A stretch of 64,000 bases of DNA from CAMDPA01 sp963825625 (GTDB taxonomy: Bacteria > Pseudomonadota > Alphaproteobacteria > Rhizobiales > Hyphomicrobiaceae), in contig CAWGUF010000032.1 of assembly GCA_963825625.1 (NCBI GenBank), positions 73,930-137,929 on the forward strand, in the 5' to 3' direction. Under the pieces are notes generated by a model. It was given only the letters and a program-made list of their open reading frames with translations, did not search any database and was not told the origin of the DNA. This document shows, in pieces, positions 9,623-18,872 of the stretch (the stretch's first letter is position 1; each line of letters starts with the position of its first letter). The translations under genes were made by a program, and so were the position numbers.

Positions 9623-10227
9623 CCGGCGGCGACGGTCTCGTCCGGTGCCCATGGACCGGCATTTCCGATGCAGAATACACGCGCTATCACGACGAGGAAT
9701 GGGGCATCCCGGTCGTTGATGATCGCCGATTGTTCGAGAAGCTGGTGCTCGAGGGCTTTCAGTCCGGCCTGTCGTGGCTGACGATCCTGAAAAAGCGGGA
9801 CAACTTTCGTCGTGCCTTCCACGATTTCGACGCCGTCAGGATTGCGCGCTATGGCGACAAGGACAAGGCGCGCCTCATGGCGGATGCCGGTATCGTGCGC
9901 AACCGCGCCAAAATCGAGGCCACGATAGACAATGCCAAGGCCTACCTCGACCTCACGGAAAAGCAGTCACTCGCCGCATTCCTTTGGGATTTTCTCGACG
10001 GCCGCCCGATCATCCACCAGCGCAGATCGTTCAAGGACGTGCCGCCCGACACGGATATTTCCAAGCGCGTTTCGAAAGCATTGAAGGCCCAAGGCTTCCG
10101 CTTCGTCGGCCCCACCACAGTGTACGCCTTCATGCAGTCAGTCGGCATGGTCAACGATCACCTGGTCGCCTGCCATCGACACGCCCCGTGCGCGGAACTG
10201 CAGCGGACATTCCAATTCAAGGGATGA
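9619..10227 (+). CDS. tag: DNA-3-methyladenine glycosylase I
   Basis: This 202-residue enzyme excises 3-methyladenine from alkylated DNA. The N-terminal RCPWTGISDAEYTRYHDEEWG contains the zinc cysteine and conserved Trp/Tyr positions. The FQSGLSWLTILKKR segment contains substrate-pocket residues. The C-terminal half has VGPTTVYAFMQSVGMVNDHL followed by CHRH, completing the zinc site. It overlaps ygfZ by four bases and shares its operon. No obvious LexA or Ada operator is visible upstream. Confidence 0.94.
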   Translation: MTGGDGLVRCPWTGISDAEYTRYHDEEWGIPVVDDRRLFEKLVLEGFQSGLSWLTILKKRDNFRRAFHDFDAVRIARYGDKDKARLMADAGIVRNRAKIEATIDNAKAYLDLTEKQSLAAFLWDFLDGRPIIHQRRSFKDVPPDTDISKRVSKALKAQGFRFVGPTTVYAFMQSVGMVNDHLVACHRHAPCAELQRTFQFKG

Positions 10228-10376
10228 GGTCGTCGTTTCCGGCCGGTACATCGCGATGATCAAGATTCTGGAAAGCGAGATCGAGCTCCCGGTAGCGGCC
10301 CGGCGCGGCGTCGCAGAGCTATCGCGCTCGGCCATGACCTGAGCCGGGGACAGGACATCGAACTGAACCAAAGCCT

Positions 10377-11681
10377 TCAGCTTCTGTCGCCGGGCTGCCA
10401 GCCTGCGGCCACGGCTTCCTCCTCGCTGCAGAACCAGCGGCCGCCGCGCTTCTGGCTGACCCGCGTTCGCCGGTACGATGGCGACCAGGGGACCACATAG
10501 AGGCGCTTGCCGGCGGCAACGCTTCCCTTGATCGGACAACCGTCCGGCGCCCGCCGCTTGGCCAGTGCCCACAGGCGCTGGCGGTAGGCGGCTGGTCGCT
10601 CCGCCTCCCCTCGCCAGATGCCGGCCTTGGCATTGCGGGCATCCTGCTCGAGCCGGCCATATGCCGAGAAGACGCCGGGCTGGGCGAATACATGGCCTTC
10701 GCGAACCAGCTCTGCCGAAATGTCCTTTCCAGCCGCTCCGCAACTGGCGATCTTGCGCCCGATCTTATCCGCTCCGTTCAGCTCGCAACTGACGGCTTTG
10801 CCGCGAACCAGCTCCCGCAGGGCTCGTTGGGCGGCAACCCCGCAGCGCCAGGTGCGCGACCTGCCACGCTTGCCGTAGACTTCGCGGCATTGCTGGCCGG
10901 CTTCGGGTGCATCGATACCGGCCAGTCGGATGATCCTGCCCTCGATCCGCAAGGTATCGCCGGAGACCGCGGTCGCGGCGCCTTTCACCACCTCTCTGGA
11001 AAGGCCGGGCAGCGCTGCCAGCGAGGGCGATGGCAGGCGCGTCACCGTGCTCAGCCCAAGCCAGGCGGCAACCGCGACAACTGCAGCGACAGCGGCGGCG
11101 CCGACCACGCGAAGAAAGCCTCGGGGCCCGCTCGACGTCAGCGGCAGAAATCCCATCGCCCGTCTCACATATCTCAAAGCGTCGACCAGCCGAGCGGGGC
11201 CGCGGCCGGTCACCAGCGCCGGCAGAACGAGAATGGCAAAGCACACCGCCGCCGCGGCGGCCTGGATCCATGTGATGAGGTCCCAACCGACGACCCAAGC
11301 TCGCCCCGCCGCCAGCAGGCCTGCCACCACTGCGGCCATGGCCAGCAGCGGAGCAGTCTCGCTTCGCTCCAGATAACGCGCGACAGGCAAGAGCGGCATG
11401 TAGAGGGTGTCGGCTACCCGGCTGGAGATCCGCCCCGCACCGCGTCCTGCCGCTGCCATCCACGTCCCTACCCAGGTAAACGGCCTTGCCACGGCCTTGC
11501 CGATCCGGTGGAGCAATGAATTGCCGGCATGGACGCTGGCACGGCCGGCGCCAGCGAGCCCCTCGGCCGCCGCGACTTTGATGCCGTCGATGCGGCGCCG
11601 CCGGTCCTCGCGCCGCAGCTTTATTGTCGTTCGGACATACTTGTGCCACTCGAAGCCATCGGACTTTTTGCGCCAGAACAT
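10377..11681 (-). CDS. Membrane-anchored thermonuclease (SNase) family protein
   Basis: This is a 434-residue protein. Residues 1-55 are highly basic and probably cytoplasmic. Hydrophobic helices follow at about 110-130, 133-155 and 195-212. A staphylococcal-nuclease-like domain lies at about 232-350. It has GDTLRIEGRIIRLAGIDAPE, supplying the calcium and catalytic Arg/Glu positions, and DKIGRKIASC with the second Arg. The C-terminal ~70 residues (GCPIKGSVAAGKRLYVVPWSP, then WFCSEEEAVAAGW) form a small Cys-containing extension often found in this group. Nuclease activity outside the inner membrane is inferred from topology. Confidence 0.83.
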   Translation of the reverse strand: MFWRKKSDGFEWHKYVRTTIKLRREDRRRRIDGIKVAAAEGLAGAGRASVHAGNSLLHRIGKAVARPFTWVGTWMAAAGRGAGRISSRVADTLYMPLLPVARYLERSETAPLLAMAAVVAGLLAAGRAWVVGWDLITWIQAAAAAVCFAILVLPALVTGRGPARLVDALRYVRRAMGFLPLTSSGPRGFLRVVGAAAVAAVVAVAAWLGLSTVTRLPSPSLAALPGLSREVVKGAATAVSGDTLRIEGRIIRLAGIDAPEAGQQCREVYGKRGRSRTWRCGVAAQRALRELVRGKAVSCELNGADKIGRKIASCGAAGKDISAELVREGHVFAQPGVFSAYGRLEQDARNAKAGIWRGEAERPAAYRQRLWALAKRRAPDGCPIKGSVAAGKRLYVVPWSPSYRRTRVSQKRGGRWFCSEEEAVAAGWQPGDRS

Positions 11682-12061
11682 GAAGCCCCCAGATGCCGTC
11701 TCCGCGAATCCCGGACCTCCGGGACCCCCTCAGCGCCGCCTTGATTCAGACACCCCCGCAAACAGATGGCGACTCCAATCTTCGCGGCACTGTTTGCAGC
11801 CAAATCGTGGCGCTCAGGCGGCGTAAACCCACTCTTCCAACACCGATCGCTTTGAAGCGACGACCGTGCCGGCGCGGCATTGCACCTGGCCGGATATGCA
11901 GTCGGCATTTGCCGGCGGCCCGGAAGCGGTTAAGTTGGGTGCTATGGGTTGCGATACATCGCTTGCACAATACGGGGTATTTCGCGTTGAATGAGACTCG
12001 GTTTCAGTCGCGTAACGGCCACGCACCGAACGGCCGGCTATAGGGGAAAGGAAAGCTTGGG
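11682..12061. other. Intergenic stretch without a recognisable gene
   Basis: These 380 bases separate the divergent nuclease and Rieske genes. Short frames exist on both strands but show no family-like sequence. The last 120 bases are less GC-rich and probably hold promoters for the Rieske operon, and GGGGAAAGGAAAG just upstream of 12062 serves as its ribosome site. No RNA gene or repeat was seen. Confidence 0.6.
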
Positions 12062-12425
12062 ATGGCAGAGGTATTCGTCGGCAAGGCGTCGGAGCTGAAG
12101 GACGGCGACCGTCGCATCGTGAAGACCGCGCGCGGCGAGGTCGGCCTGTTTGTCGAGGACGGCACGTATCACGCCTACTCCAATCTGTGCCCGCATCAGG
12201 GTGGCCCGGCGTGCGAAGGCATCCTGATCAACAAGGTCGAGGATGTCATCGCGCCCGACCGCACCTACCAGGGCCAGACGTTCTCGGACACGCGCCATTT
12301 CGTTTGCCCCTGGCACGGCTGGGAATACGACCTAGACGACCGGCGAATGCGCCGGCGACAAGCGCATCAAGCTCAAGAAGTTCGACGTCGTCCAACGCGG
12401 CGACGACATCTTCGTCAAAGTCTGA
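12062..12425 (+). pseudogene. Rieske [2Fe-2S] ferredoxin-like protein, one frameshift
   Basis: This is a small Rieske protein with both cluster-binding boxes: CPHQGGPA (C-x-H) and CPWHGWEYDL (C-x2-H). After EYDLD the frame shifts near 12,338-12,343. The continuation TGECAGDKRIKLKKFDVV and the stop at 12425 lie one frame over, and total length is 3n+1, so one extra base is present. Restored length is about 120 residues. It probably delivers electrons to an oxygenase. It is followed 77 bases later by a broken amidohydrolase gene, a pairing seen in degradation clusters. Indel error and true decay cannot be separated here. Confidence 0.75.
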
Positions 12426-12502
12426 GGCCTCGTGCAGCGGAGCCGGAAAGCGCCGTCCGCGCATCGTTTACGACATCGTAGACTCCAGGCAGGAGATCAC
12501 CC

Positions 12503-13740
12503 ATGGATATGCCAGCCAACAAAGAGATCCGCGATCTCGCTTCGACAAGTCTTCAATCCGACGGACCATCGCTGGTCAATGCCAGCCGACAGGCGCATCA
12601 GCGCAACTACCAGGACTTCCTGATCGTCGATGTCGATGCCCATCACTACGAGAGCGAATCCTACAAGGAGGTGTTCGAGTACATCTCCAGCCCCGTGGTG
12701 AAGCAGATCGCGCTCGAGAGTCGGTGCACCGCGGCGGCCGCGCCTCGTTCCTGGGCGGCAGCGTCGGCTATCAGGATACTGTCCGGCCGCATCACCCGCC
12801 ACTGGCTGCGCAAGCAAGGAGAAGATCGAATCCGGACCAGCCACCGCGACATCGTCAAGACGACGCTCGCTGGATGGACGCGATGGGCGTCGACTACTGC
12901 CTGCCTGTTCCCGACCCCGATGCTGTTCCTCGGCACGCACCCGCAGGCCGAGATCGAGGCGGAGCTGGCGATGGCCTACAATCGCTGGCTGTGCGAGCGC
13001 ATCCTGGCCGCATGAGCCGCGCATCGTCTCCATGCTCTATCTGCCGTTCAACGATCCGGAAGCCGCCTACCGCACCGTCAAGGAGTTCGGCGACAAGAAG
13101 GGCGTCGTCGGCTTCATGGTGACGAGCCCGCGCTACAAGCCGGTGCACGACAACGCCTACGTCAAGACCTACGCGCTGCTCGAGGAGATGGACCAGCCGC
13201 TGTCGTTCCACGCCGCCTACAGCTGGAACGACCAGTCGCTGGCGCTGCAGAACCGCTTCATCGGCGTCCATGCGCTGGGCTTCATGTGGTATCAACATGG
13301 TGCACATGACGAACTGGGTCGTGAACGGTATGCCCGAGCGCTTCCCGAAGCTGCGCACCATGTGGATCGAATCCGGTCTCACCTGGGCCTACTCGCTGAT
13401 GCAGCGCCTCGACCACTCCTACATGATGCGCACCTCCGAGTGCCCCAGCCTCAAGCGCAAGCCGTCCGAGTACATGCGCGAGATGTACTATTCGACGCAG
13501 CCGATGGAGATGCCGGAGGACAAGTCGATCCTGGAGGCGACCTTCAAGATGATCAACGCGGAGACGCAGCTGTGCTGGTGCTCCGACTATCCGCACTGGG
13601 ACTTCGACCTGCCGTCCACCATCTACGACCTGCCGTTCCTCGACGAGGCCGCCAAGCGCAACATCCTCGGCGCCAACGCCGAGCGCTTCTTCGGCCGGGA
13701 GTTTCCCTTCGCGAAGAAGATTCCCAAGCTGGACCAGTGA
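12503..13740 (+). pseudogene. Amidohydrolase (ACMSD-like metal-dependent hydrolase), multiple frameshifts
   Basis: Conserved amidohydrolase sequence is spread over all three frames. The N-terminus has DFLIVDVDAHHYES (metal D-x-H). Fragments follow: RASFLGGSVGYQDT, WMDAMGVDY, CLFPTPMLFLGTHPQ, then IVSMLYLPFNDPEAAYRTVKEFG with FHAAYSWND (metal His). The C-terminal WVVNGMPERFPKLRTMWIESG and CSDYPHWDFDLP (metal Asp) are complete. At least six frame changes fall between about 12,720 and 13,300. The reconstructed protein would be ~410 residues. It is related to decarboxylases and hydrolases of aromatic or carotenoid-like catabolism; the substrate is unknown. Confidence 0.72.
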
Positions 13741-13876
13741 GGCGGGGGGCGCCGTTGGAGTGCTGGAAGCGCTAACCGTCGAGGCAAACCGTCTACAGAT
13801 GGTTTGCATTGCATCGCGGCTCGTGTTCCATTAATGTTCTCGAACATTCGGAGCACGGGCCTGGGAGGAAACGACG

Positions 13877-14140
13877 GTGGGGATCGAGGACGAGATCAGG
13901 TCGCTGAAGCGTCGCGTTGACGATCTCGAGGGAGCGGTGAACGTGCTTGCCGGCCAATTCGGCAAGGTCAATCCGGAACTCGCCGCGCTGCGAGAAAGCA
14001 CTGCGCGGCGGCTGGATACGATCGAAGGGCTGGTCGGAAACGTTGCAACCAGCCTTCAGTCGATGAATACCCAGGTCTGGAGCCTACGCGACGACCTGCC
14101 TCACCTGATGGCCGAGGCGATGCGCAAGAGCAAGGACTGA
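13877..14140 (+). CDS. Small coiled-coil hypothetical protein
   Basis: This 87-residue protein starts at GTG with a strong site (GGGAGGAAACGACG) just upstream. Residues 4-30 and 45-70 show heptad-like patterns (IRSLKRRVDDLEGAVNVLAG), predicting a coiled coil. No signal peptide, membrane helix or known motif is seen. The family is not recognised. The ribosome site and consistent codon use support a real gene. Confidence 0.6.
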   Translation: MGIEDEIRSLKRRVDDLEGAVNVLAGQFGKVNPELAALRESTARRLDTIEGLVGNVATSLQSMNTQVWSLRDDLPHLMAEAMRKSKD

Positions 14141-14372
14141 CGACAGCAAGGACTGACGACGGGGCCGACAGGCGCGTCGGAGACATCCTCGGCCATCGGG
14201 TCTGCACGACTGCAGGGACTATTCGGACCGGGGATTGCATCAGACGCATGCGCTAACGGATAATGCGCCGCTGCAATAGGGTGGCGCCAGCCGGCGTTGC
14301 CGTAGCGCGCTGCAGAGCAGAATGAATTCATTGCGGGATTTGCCGCCTATCACTCTCGGGAGAGCTAACACC

Positions 14373-15050
14373 ATGGGCACCAGCATCACCTTCAAACGGC
14401 CAGACGGCAAGGACGCATCGGGCTACCTCGCGAAAGCCGGCAAGGCCAACGCACCTGCCGTGGTGGTGATCCAGGAATGGTGGGGGCTACAGGACCAGAT
14501 CAAGGGGATCTGCGATCGCTTCGCGCGCGCCGGATACGATGCGCTGGCGCCCGATCTCTATTCCGGTGTCGTGGTCCCGTACCATGACCGGGATGCGGCG
14601 GGTAAGGAGATGGGATCGCTCAACTTCCTCGATGCCACCGAGCAGACCGTGCGCGGCGCCGCTCAATACCTGAAGAAGAGCGGCGTGAAGGTGGGCCTCA
14701 CCGGTTTCTGCATGGGAGGCGCCGTCACCATCATCGGCGCCTGCAAGATTCCTGAGCTGTCGGCCGGTGTCTGCTTCTACGGGATTCCGCCCGAAGCCGC
14801 CGCCAAGCCTGCGGACATCAAGATTCCGGTGCAGTATCATTTCGCGCAGCGTGACGACTGGTGTACGCCGGAGGCCGTCAACACGTTCGAGGCCGCGCTG
14901 AAGGCTGCGGGACAGACGCCAGAGCTGTACCGCTACGAGGCCGACCACGGCTTCGTCAACGAACAACGACCCGACGCGCACGACCGCGCCGCCGCCGAGC
15001 TCGCCTGGGAGCGCACGCTGGGCTTCTGGAAACAGCATCTGGGCGGGTGA
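14373..15050 (+). CDS. Dienelactone hydrolase family protein
   Basis: This 225-residue alpha/beta hydrolase would hydrolyse dienelactone or a related ester in aromatic degradation. Nucleophile Cys113 sits in GFCMGG, acid Asp161/162 in AQRDDWCTP and His192 in EADHGF, with Glu35 in IQEWWG, the arrangement of classical dienelactone hydrolases. I chose the ATG at 14373 (MGTSITF) because CGGGAGAGCTAACACC precedes it, rather than an upstream in-frame ATG at 14322. The nitroreductase gene begins 11 bases after its stop, so the two are probably cotranscribed. Confidence 0.88.
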   Translation: MGTSITFKRPDGKDASGYLAKAGKANAPAVVVIQEWWGLQDQIKGICDRFARAGYDALAPDLYSGVVVPYHDRDAAGKEMGSLNFLDATEQTVRGAAQYLKKSGVKVGLTGFCMGGAVTIIGACKIPELSAGVCFYGIPPEAAAKPADIKIPVQYHFAQRDDWCTPEAVNTFEAALKAAGQTPELYRYEADHGFVNEQRPDAHDRAAAELAWERTLGFWKQHLGG

Positions 15051-15060
15051 GGACGAGGGC

Positions 15061-15906
15061 ATGGCGAACAACGACCAGGGCGATCTGTTCGCCAACCTGA
15101 AGCTGCGCTTCGGCGATAGCGCGCCGTCGGATGGGGGCGGCGTGCAGCCGCCCGAAACGTGGCAGCGCCTCGCCACCCGCGGCGTCGTTCGCCGCTTCAA
15201 GCCAGACAAGCTGCCAGCCGCCCTCATCGATACCCTGTGTGCGCTCGCGCTGTGCTCGCCGACCAAATCGGACCTGCAGCAGCGCGACATCCTCATCGTG
15301 GAGGATGCGGGCAAGCGCGCGCGCATCGACGCGTTGCTCGTCGACCAGGACTGGTTACCGGGGTGTCCGCATTTCCTGGTCTTCCTCGGCAACAACCGGC
15401 GCCAACGGCAGGTCCATGAATGGCGCGGCAAGCCGTTCGCCAACGATCATCTCGACGCGTTTTTCAATGCAAGCGTGGATTCTGCCATAGCGTTGTCGTC
15501 GTTCATCACCGCCGCGGAGGCGGTGGGGCTCGGATGCGTACCGGTCAGCATGCTGCGCAACCATTCTTTTGCGGTGAGCGATCTGTTCGAGTTGCCTGAC
15601 CATGTATTCCCGATCGCCGGCCTGGGCCTCGGATGGCCGGCAGCGGACAACTGGATCAGCCTGCGTCTGCCGCTCAGCCACACCGTGCATCGCGACACCT
15701 TCAAGGAGGAGAGTATCCGCGAGGCCGTCGAAGCCTACGACGAGCGTCGCCGGTCGGTCGCGCCCTATCGCAAGCAGCGCCAGGTCGAGCGCTGGGGTGA
15801 GGCTCCGGCCTACGGCTGGTCGGAGGACAAGGCACGACAATACTCCGTGCCCGACCGGGCCGACTGGGGCGCATTCGTCAAGGGCAAGGGTTTCAAGCTG
15901 GAGTAG
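15061..15906 (+). CDS. Nitroreductase-family flavoprotein
   Basis: This 281-residue protein has the nitroreductase FMN-binding fold. RGVVRRFKPDKLP near residue 40 is the N-terminal FMN-phosphate Arg motif. ALCSPTKSDLQQRDILIVED follows, then AAEAVGLGCVPVSMLRNH and PIAGLGLGWP in the C-terminal half. The last ~70 residues (YRKQRQVERWGEAPAYGW) are longer than in minimal nitroreductases and are typical of NADPH-type members. It is co-oriented with the upstream dienelactone hydrolase. The substrate cannot be named from sequence. Confidence 0.85.
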   Translation: MANNDQGDLFANLKLRFGDSAPSDGGGVQPPETWQRLATRGVVRRFKPDKLPAALIDTLCALALCSPTKSDLQQRDILIVEDAGKRARIDALLVDQDWLPGCPHFLVFLGNNRRQRQVHEWRGKPFANDHLDAFFNASVDSAIALSSFITAAEAVGLGCVPVSMLRNHSFAVSDLFELPDHVFPIAGLGLGWPAADNWISLRLPLSHTVHRDTFKEESIREAVEAYDERRRSVAPYRKQRQVERWGEAPAYGWSEDKARQYSVPDRADWGAFVKGKGFKLE

Positions 15907-16415
15907 CGCCTGTGCCATTGCTGGCACGCGGCTGGCTGCATCCATTCAGGGGCGGCCTGCCACTCTCGCGGCCAGGAGTGGGACTTGCGGTCCGGGCTCA
16001 TGGTATCGCGCGTTTGCGGAGGGTGGGGACGTTGGCGGGCGGCTGTGCGCGGCCTAGCGTGCGTTCCGGGGCTTGGCAGAGGCGTCCGCGATACCGACGG
16101 TCGGCATGACTTCGGCTTGAGGCCACTTTGAGACATCGTTGCGAAGTCGATCTCGGCCAGTGATTCGACTTCCGATGGTCTGACTACAGACATACTGATT
16201 AAAGCCGCAGTCTCGTTTGCGCTGTGCCCTTTGGGTGCGTGGCGCCGCGGCAACAGCGGTCATGCAAGCGATGCACCGAAGGCCGGCCAATGCTGCGCAA
16301 TCGCTTGAGCTTGCTAAGTATGGTGGACAATCGAGCGGTGTAGTTGTGCGTTGAAAGTGACCGCAGAGAGCGATCTCGATCGCCCCGAGCGTGCCAGGAG
16401 AGGGAGGCGAGGTCG
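15907..16415. other. Intergenic stretch without a recognisable gene
   Basis: These ~510 bases lie between the nitroreductase and DUF2235 genes. Short frames on both strands (for example minus strand 16,054-16,290) show no recognisable protein sequence. The last ~25 bases hold the DUF2235 ribosome site (GGAGAGGGAGGCGAGG). I see no tRNA, terminator or repeat. Confidence 0.55.
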
Positions 16416-18785
16416 ATGGGTGCTGCCGACGCAGAGGGCACAGGTACGCCTGCGAAACGCCAAGACGACGTCACGGCCCTGCTTACGATCAAGAAGGGCT
16501 CACGCTTCATACCAGTCTTACTACTGGTGCTCGCGGCATTTGCCTTCATCATCCACGGCTTGTCGTCCACCGCCTCGCGCGAAGCGCTGACCGACCGGTT
16601 CCGGACGGCGTGCTCGAGCGTGCGCGATGCGGCCACGGCGATCGAGCTGGGCAAGTCCGCGACCGCCACCCAGGTGCAGAAGGAGAAGGCGGAAGCGGCG
16701 CGCAAGCAACTGTTCGATGCCAATGGAAAGATGCGGGAGTTCACGCCTCTCGCCCGGAACTGCACCGAGCCCAACGGCGCTGCAGTCGAAGCCCTGGCCG
16801 TGGAGTTCCGTGACAAGACCAACATGGCGACCTCCAACGAGCTGCGCAGCTTCAACGCGCAGGAGGTCGGTGGCTGGGATGGTATCGTCGTGGTCATCGC
16901 AGCCGCCATAAAGGAATATCTCGATCTGCTGTGGGCGGCCCTGCTGCAGTACTGGAAGGCGGCGCTGCTGCTGATCACCACGGCAGCGCTTTATGCCCTG
17001 CTGCCGGGACTGGCCGGCCTTATCTACCGGCGTGCATTCTGGACCTGGTTCGGCATCGGGTTCGCCGCTCTGCTGGCGATCAACTCGGTCGCGGCGAGCC
17101 TGTCGCGCCTGATCGGCAAGTCCGTCGTCAAGGGGGCGCCTGCCGTCAGCACAGCTACAGGGCCAGCGGCTGATCCCGCCTTGGTCAGTTTGGCGGCCGA
17201 CCTGACGGCGATACTGCTGGTGCAGGCCGCCGTCCTGCTGCTCGCCTTCCGCGTCCGGCGCTATACGGCCAAGCCTCCTCTGGTGGCGGCGCTCATCGCC
17301 CCCCGCCATTACAATCGGATCTTGTTCTGGCTGCTGATCGTTGTCACCGTCAGCACCGTCGTCGACATCTTCGGCTCGCGAGAGTTCTGGAACAGGCTGT
17401 GGACGGCCCTTCCCTTCAGCGACACGATGGAGTGGCTGAACGTCCTCGTGTTCGGTCTGCCCTTCGTCTATGCCGTCCTGAAAGTCTCGGAAACCTGGTC
17501 CGGCAAGGCGCGCAAGAACATCGTCGTCTGTCTCGACGGCACGAGCAACACGCCCGACCAGTACGACATGGGATTCCTCGCCCAGACCAACGTCTTCAAG
17601 CTGTTCAAGATGGTGAAGGCCGACAAGCGTGGCGCCTTCGCGCCGACGGAGCGGTTCGACGCCACGCTGTGCAAGATCGACGGCGACCGGCAGGTGGCGC
17701 TCTACTACACAGGCATCGGCAACAAGTTCGACAACGATCCCGTATTCGGCACTCTTGCGCAAGCGACTGGCATGGGGGCGACCGGCATCATCGAACGCGC
17801 CTATCTCGACGTGATGCGGGTGTGGCGGCCGGGTGACCGCCTGTTCATCGTCGGCTTCAGCCGCGGCGCCGCCAGCGCCCGTATCCTCGCCCGCACGATC
17901 GCCGAGCGAGGTGCGCCGCGCTCGATCTGGACGCTGCGCATGTTCGGTCGTCACTGGACGCTGCTGCCGTCCCGGCACAAAGCGAAGGTGCCGATCGACG
18001 TGCTCGGCTGCTGGGACACCGTCGGCTCGTTCGGCATCGCCAAGACAATCGCCGGCATCAATTTCCAGCAGCTTAATCTGCTGCACGACATGTCGATCCC
18101 GGAAAATGTCGAGAAGGCCTACCACATGGTGGCGCTCGACGAGGAGCGCCAGGAGTTCGAGCCGACGCTGATGGAGCCGGACCCGATCCGGCCGGAGCGC
18201 ATCGTCGAGGTCTGGTTCCCGGGCACGCACGCCGGTGTCGGCGGCGGCTGGGCCACCGATCGGTTGTCGGACGTGCCACTCGACTTCCTGCTGCGGCGCA
18301 TCTCCAGCGGGTACAGCGCCGACGGGATGACCACGCCGGGCGACGACAGCTGGGGCGTGCTGTTGTCCGCCGTCAACGGCTTGGCTTCCACTGCCAAGGA
18401 GGCACCGGCCGATGTTTTCCGGCTCCATCCCGACCCGCGCGGCCAGCTCCGCGTCTGGATCAGCAAGATCTACAATTACCGGCCGCGCAGGCTGCCACTG
18501 CATGCCGTCATTTCGGAGACGGTGTTCGAACGCATGAAGACGTCCGAACCCGTCTACGCGCCGCAGGCATTGTTCGACCTCAATGACGCGCTCGATGCCA
18601 AGCGCGACCTGATCGCCGCCAAGGTGGACAAGCTCGACGAGACCAAGTCGCTGGCTGAGGGCGAGCGGCAATCCATTCTGGAGTACACCGACAAGCTGCG
18701 GCTCATGCGCGGTGCGCAGGATTGGAGTCGAAGCACGCAGGAGGCTCGGGCGCCGGTCCCGCCAGATGTGCTGGCGAACGCCTGA
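16416..18785 (+). CDS. DUF2235 alpha/beta hydrolase with N-terminal membrane domain
   Basis: This is a 789-residue protein. Residues ~30-50 form a membrane helix (FIPVLLLVLAAFAFIIHGL). Further hydrophobic helices lie around 165-190, 200-220, 260-280 and 305-325, so the N-terminal ~370 residues are a membrane domain. The C-terminal half carries DUF2235, beginning KNIVVCLDGTSNTPDQ, with the nucleophile elbow GFSRGAASAR (Ser at about residue 481). DUF2235 includes type VI phospholipase effectors, but no VgrG or immunity gene is adjacent, so a housekeeping lipid hydrolase is equally possible. Start 16416 has a strong ribosome site; an upstream TTG frame lacks one. Confidence 0.82.
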   Translation: MGAADAEGTGTPAKRQDDVTALLTIKKGSRFIPVLLLVLAAFAFIIHGLSSTASREALTDRFRTACSSVRDAATAIELGKSATATQVQKEKAEAARKQLFDANGKMREFTPLARNCTEPNGAAVEALAVEFRDKTNMATSNELRSFNAQEVGGWDGIVVVIAAAIKEYLDLLWAALLQYWKAALLLITTAALYALLPGLAGLIYRRAFWTWFGIGFAALLAINSVAASLSRLIGKSVVKGAPAVSTATGPAADPALVSLAADLTAILLVQAAVLLLAFRVRRYTAKPPLVAALIAPRHYNRILFWLLIVVTVSTVVDIFGSREFWNRLWTALPFSDTMEWLNVLVFGLPFVYAVLKVSETWSGKARKNIVVCLDGTSNTPDQYDMGFLAQTNVFKLFKMVKADKRGAFAPTERFDATLCKIDGDRQVALYYTGIGNKFDNDPVFGTLAQATGMGATGIIERAYLDVMRVWRPGDRLFIVGFSRGAASARILARTIAERGAPRSIWTLRMFGRHWTLLPSRHKAKVPIDVLGCWDTVGSFGIAKTIAGINFQQLNLLHDMSIPENVEKAYHMVALDEERQEFEPTLMEPDPIRPERIVEVWFPGTHAGVGGGWATDRLSDVPLDFLLRRISSGYSADGMTTPGDDSWGVLLSAVNGLASTAKEAPADVFRLHPDPRGQLRVWISKIYNYRPRRLPLHAVISETVFERMKTSEPVYAPQALFDLNDALDAKRDLIAAKVDKLDETKSLAEGERQSILEYTDKLRLMRGAQDWSRSTQEARAPVPPDVLANA

Positions 18786-18872
18786 AAAAATTCAGGACAC
18801 TTCCATTTTTCTGGCCGGGGCATGCATGGAACCGCAACGCCGCCCGCCCGTCGCTCGATCACTGTCGCGATC

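Noticed and set aside
11746..12026. Short open frames on both strands of the 11.7-12.0 kb gap
   Set aside because: They are Arg/Pro-rich, lack ribosome sites and show no family features, so are probably chance frames.
18786..18872. Possible terminator after DUF2235 (AAAAAATTCAGGACACTTCCATTTTT)
   Set aside because: The A- and T-rich ends do not form a convincing GC stem; it fits a repeat half-site better.
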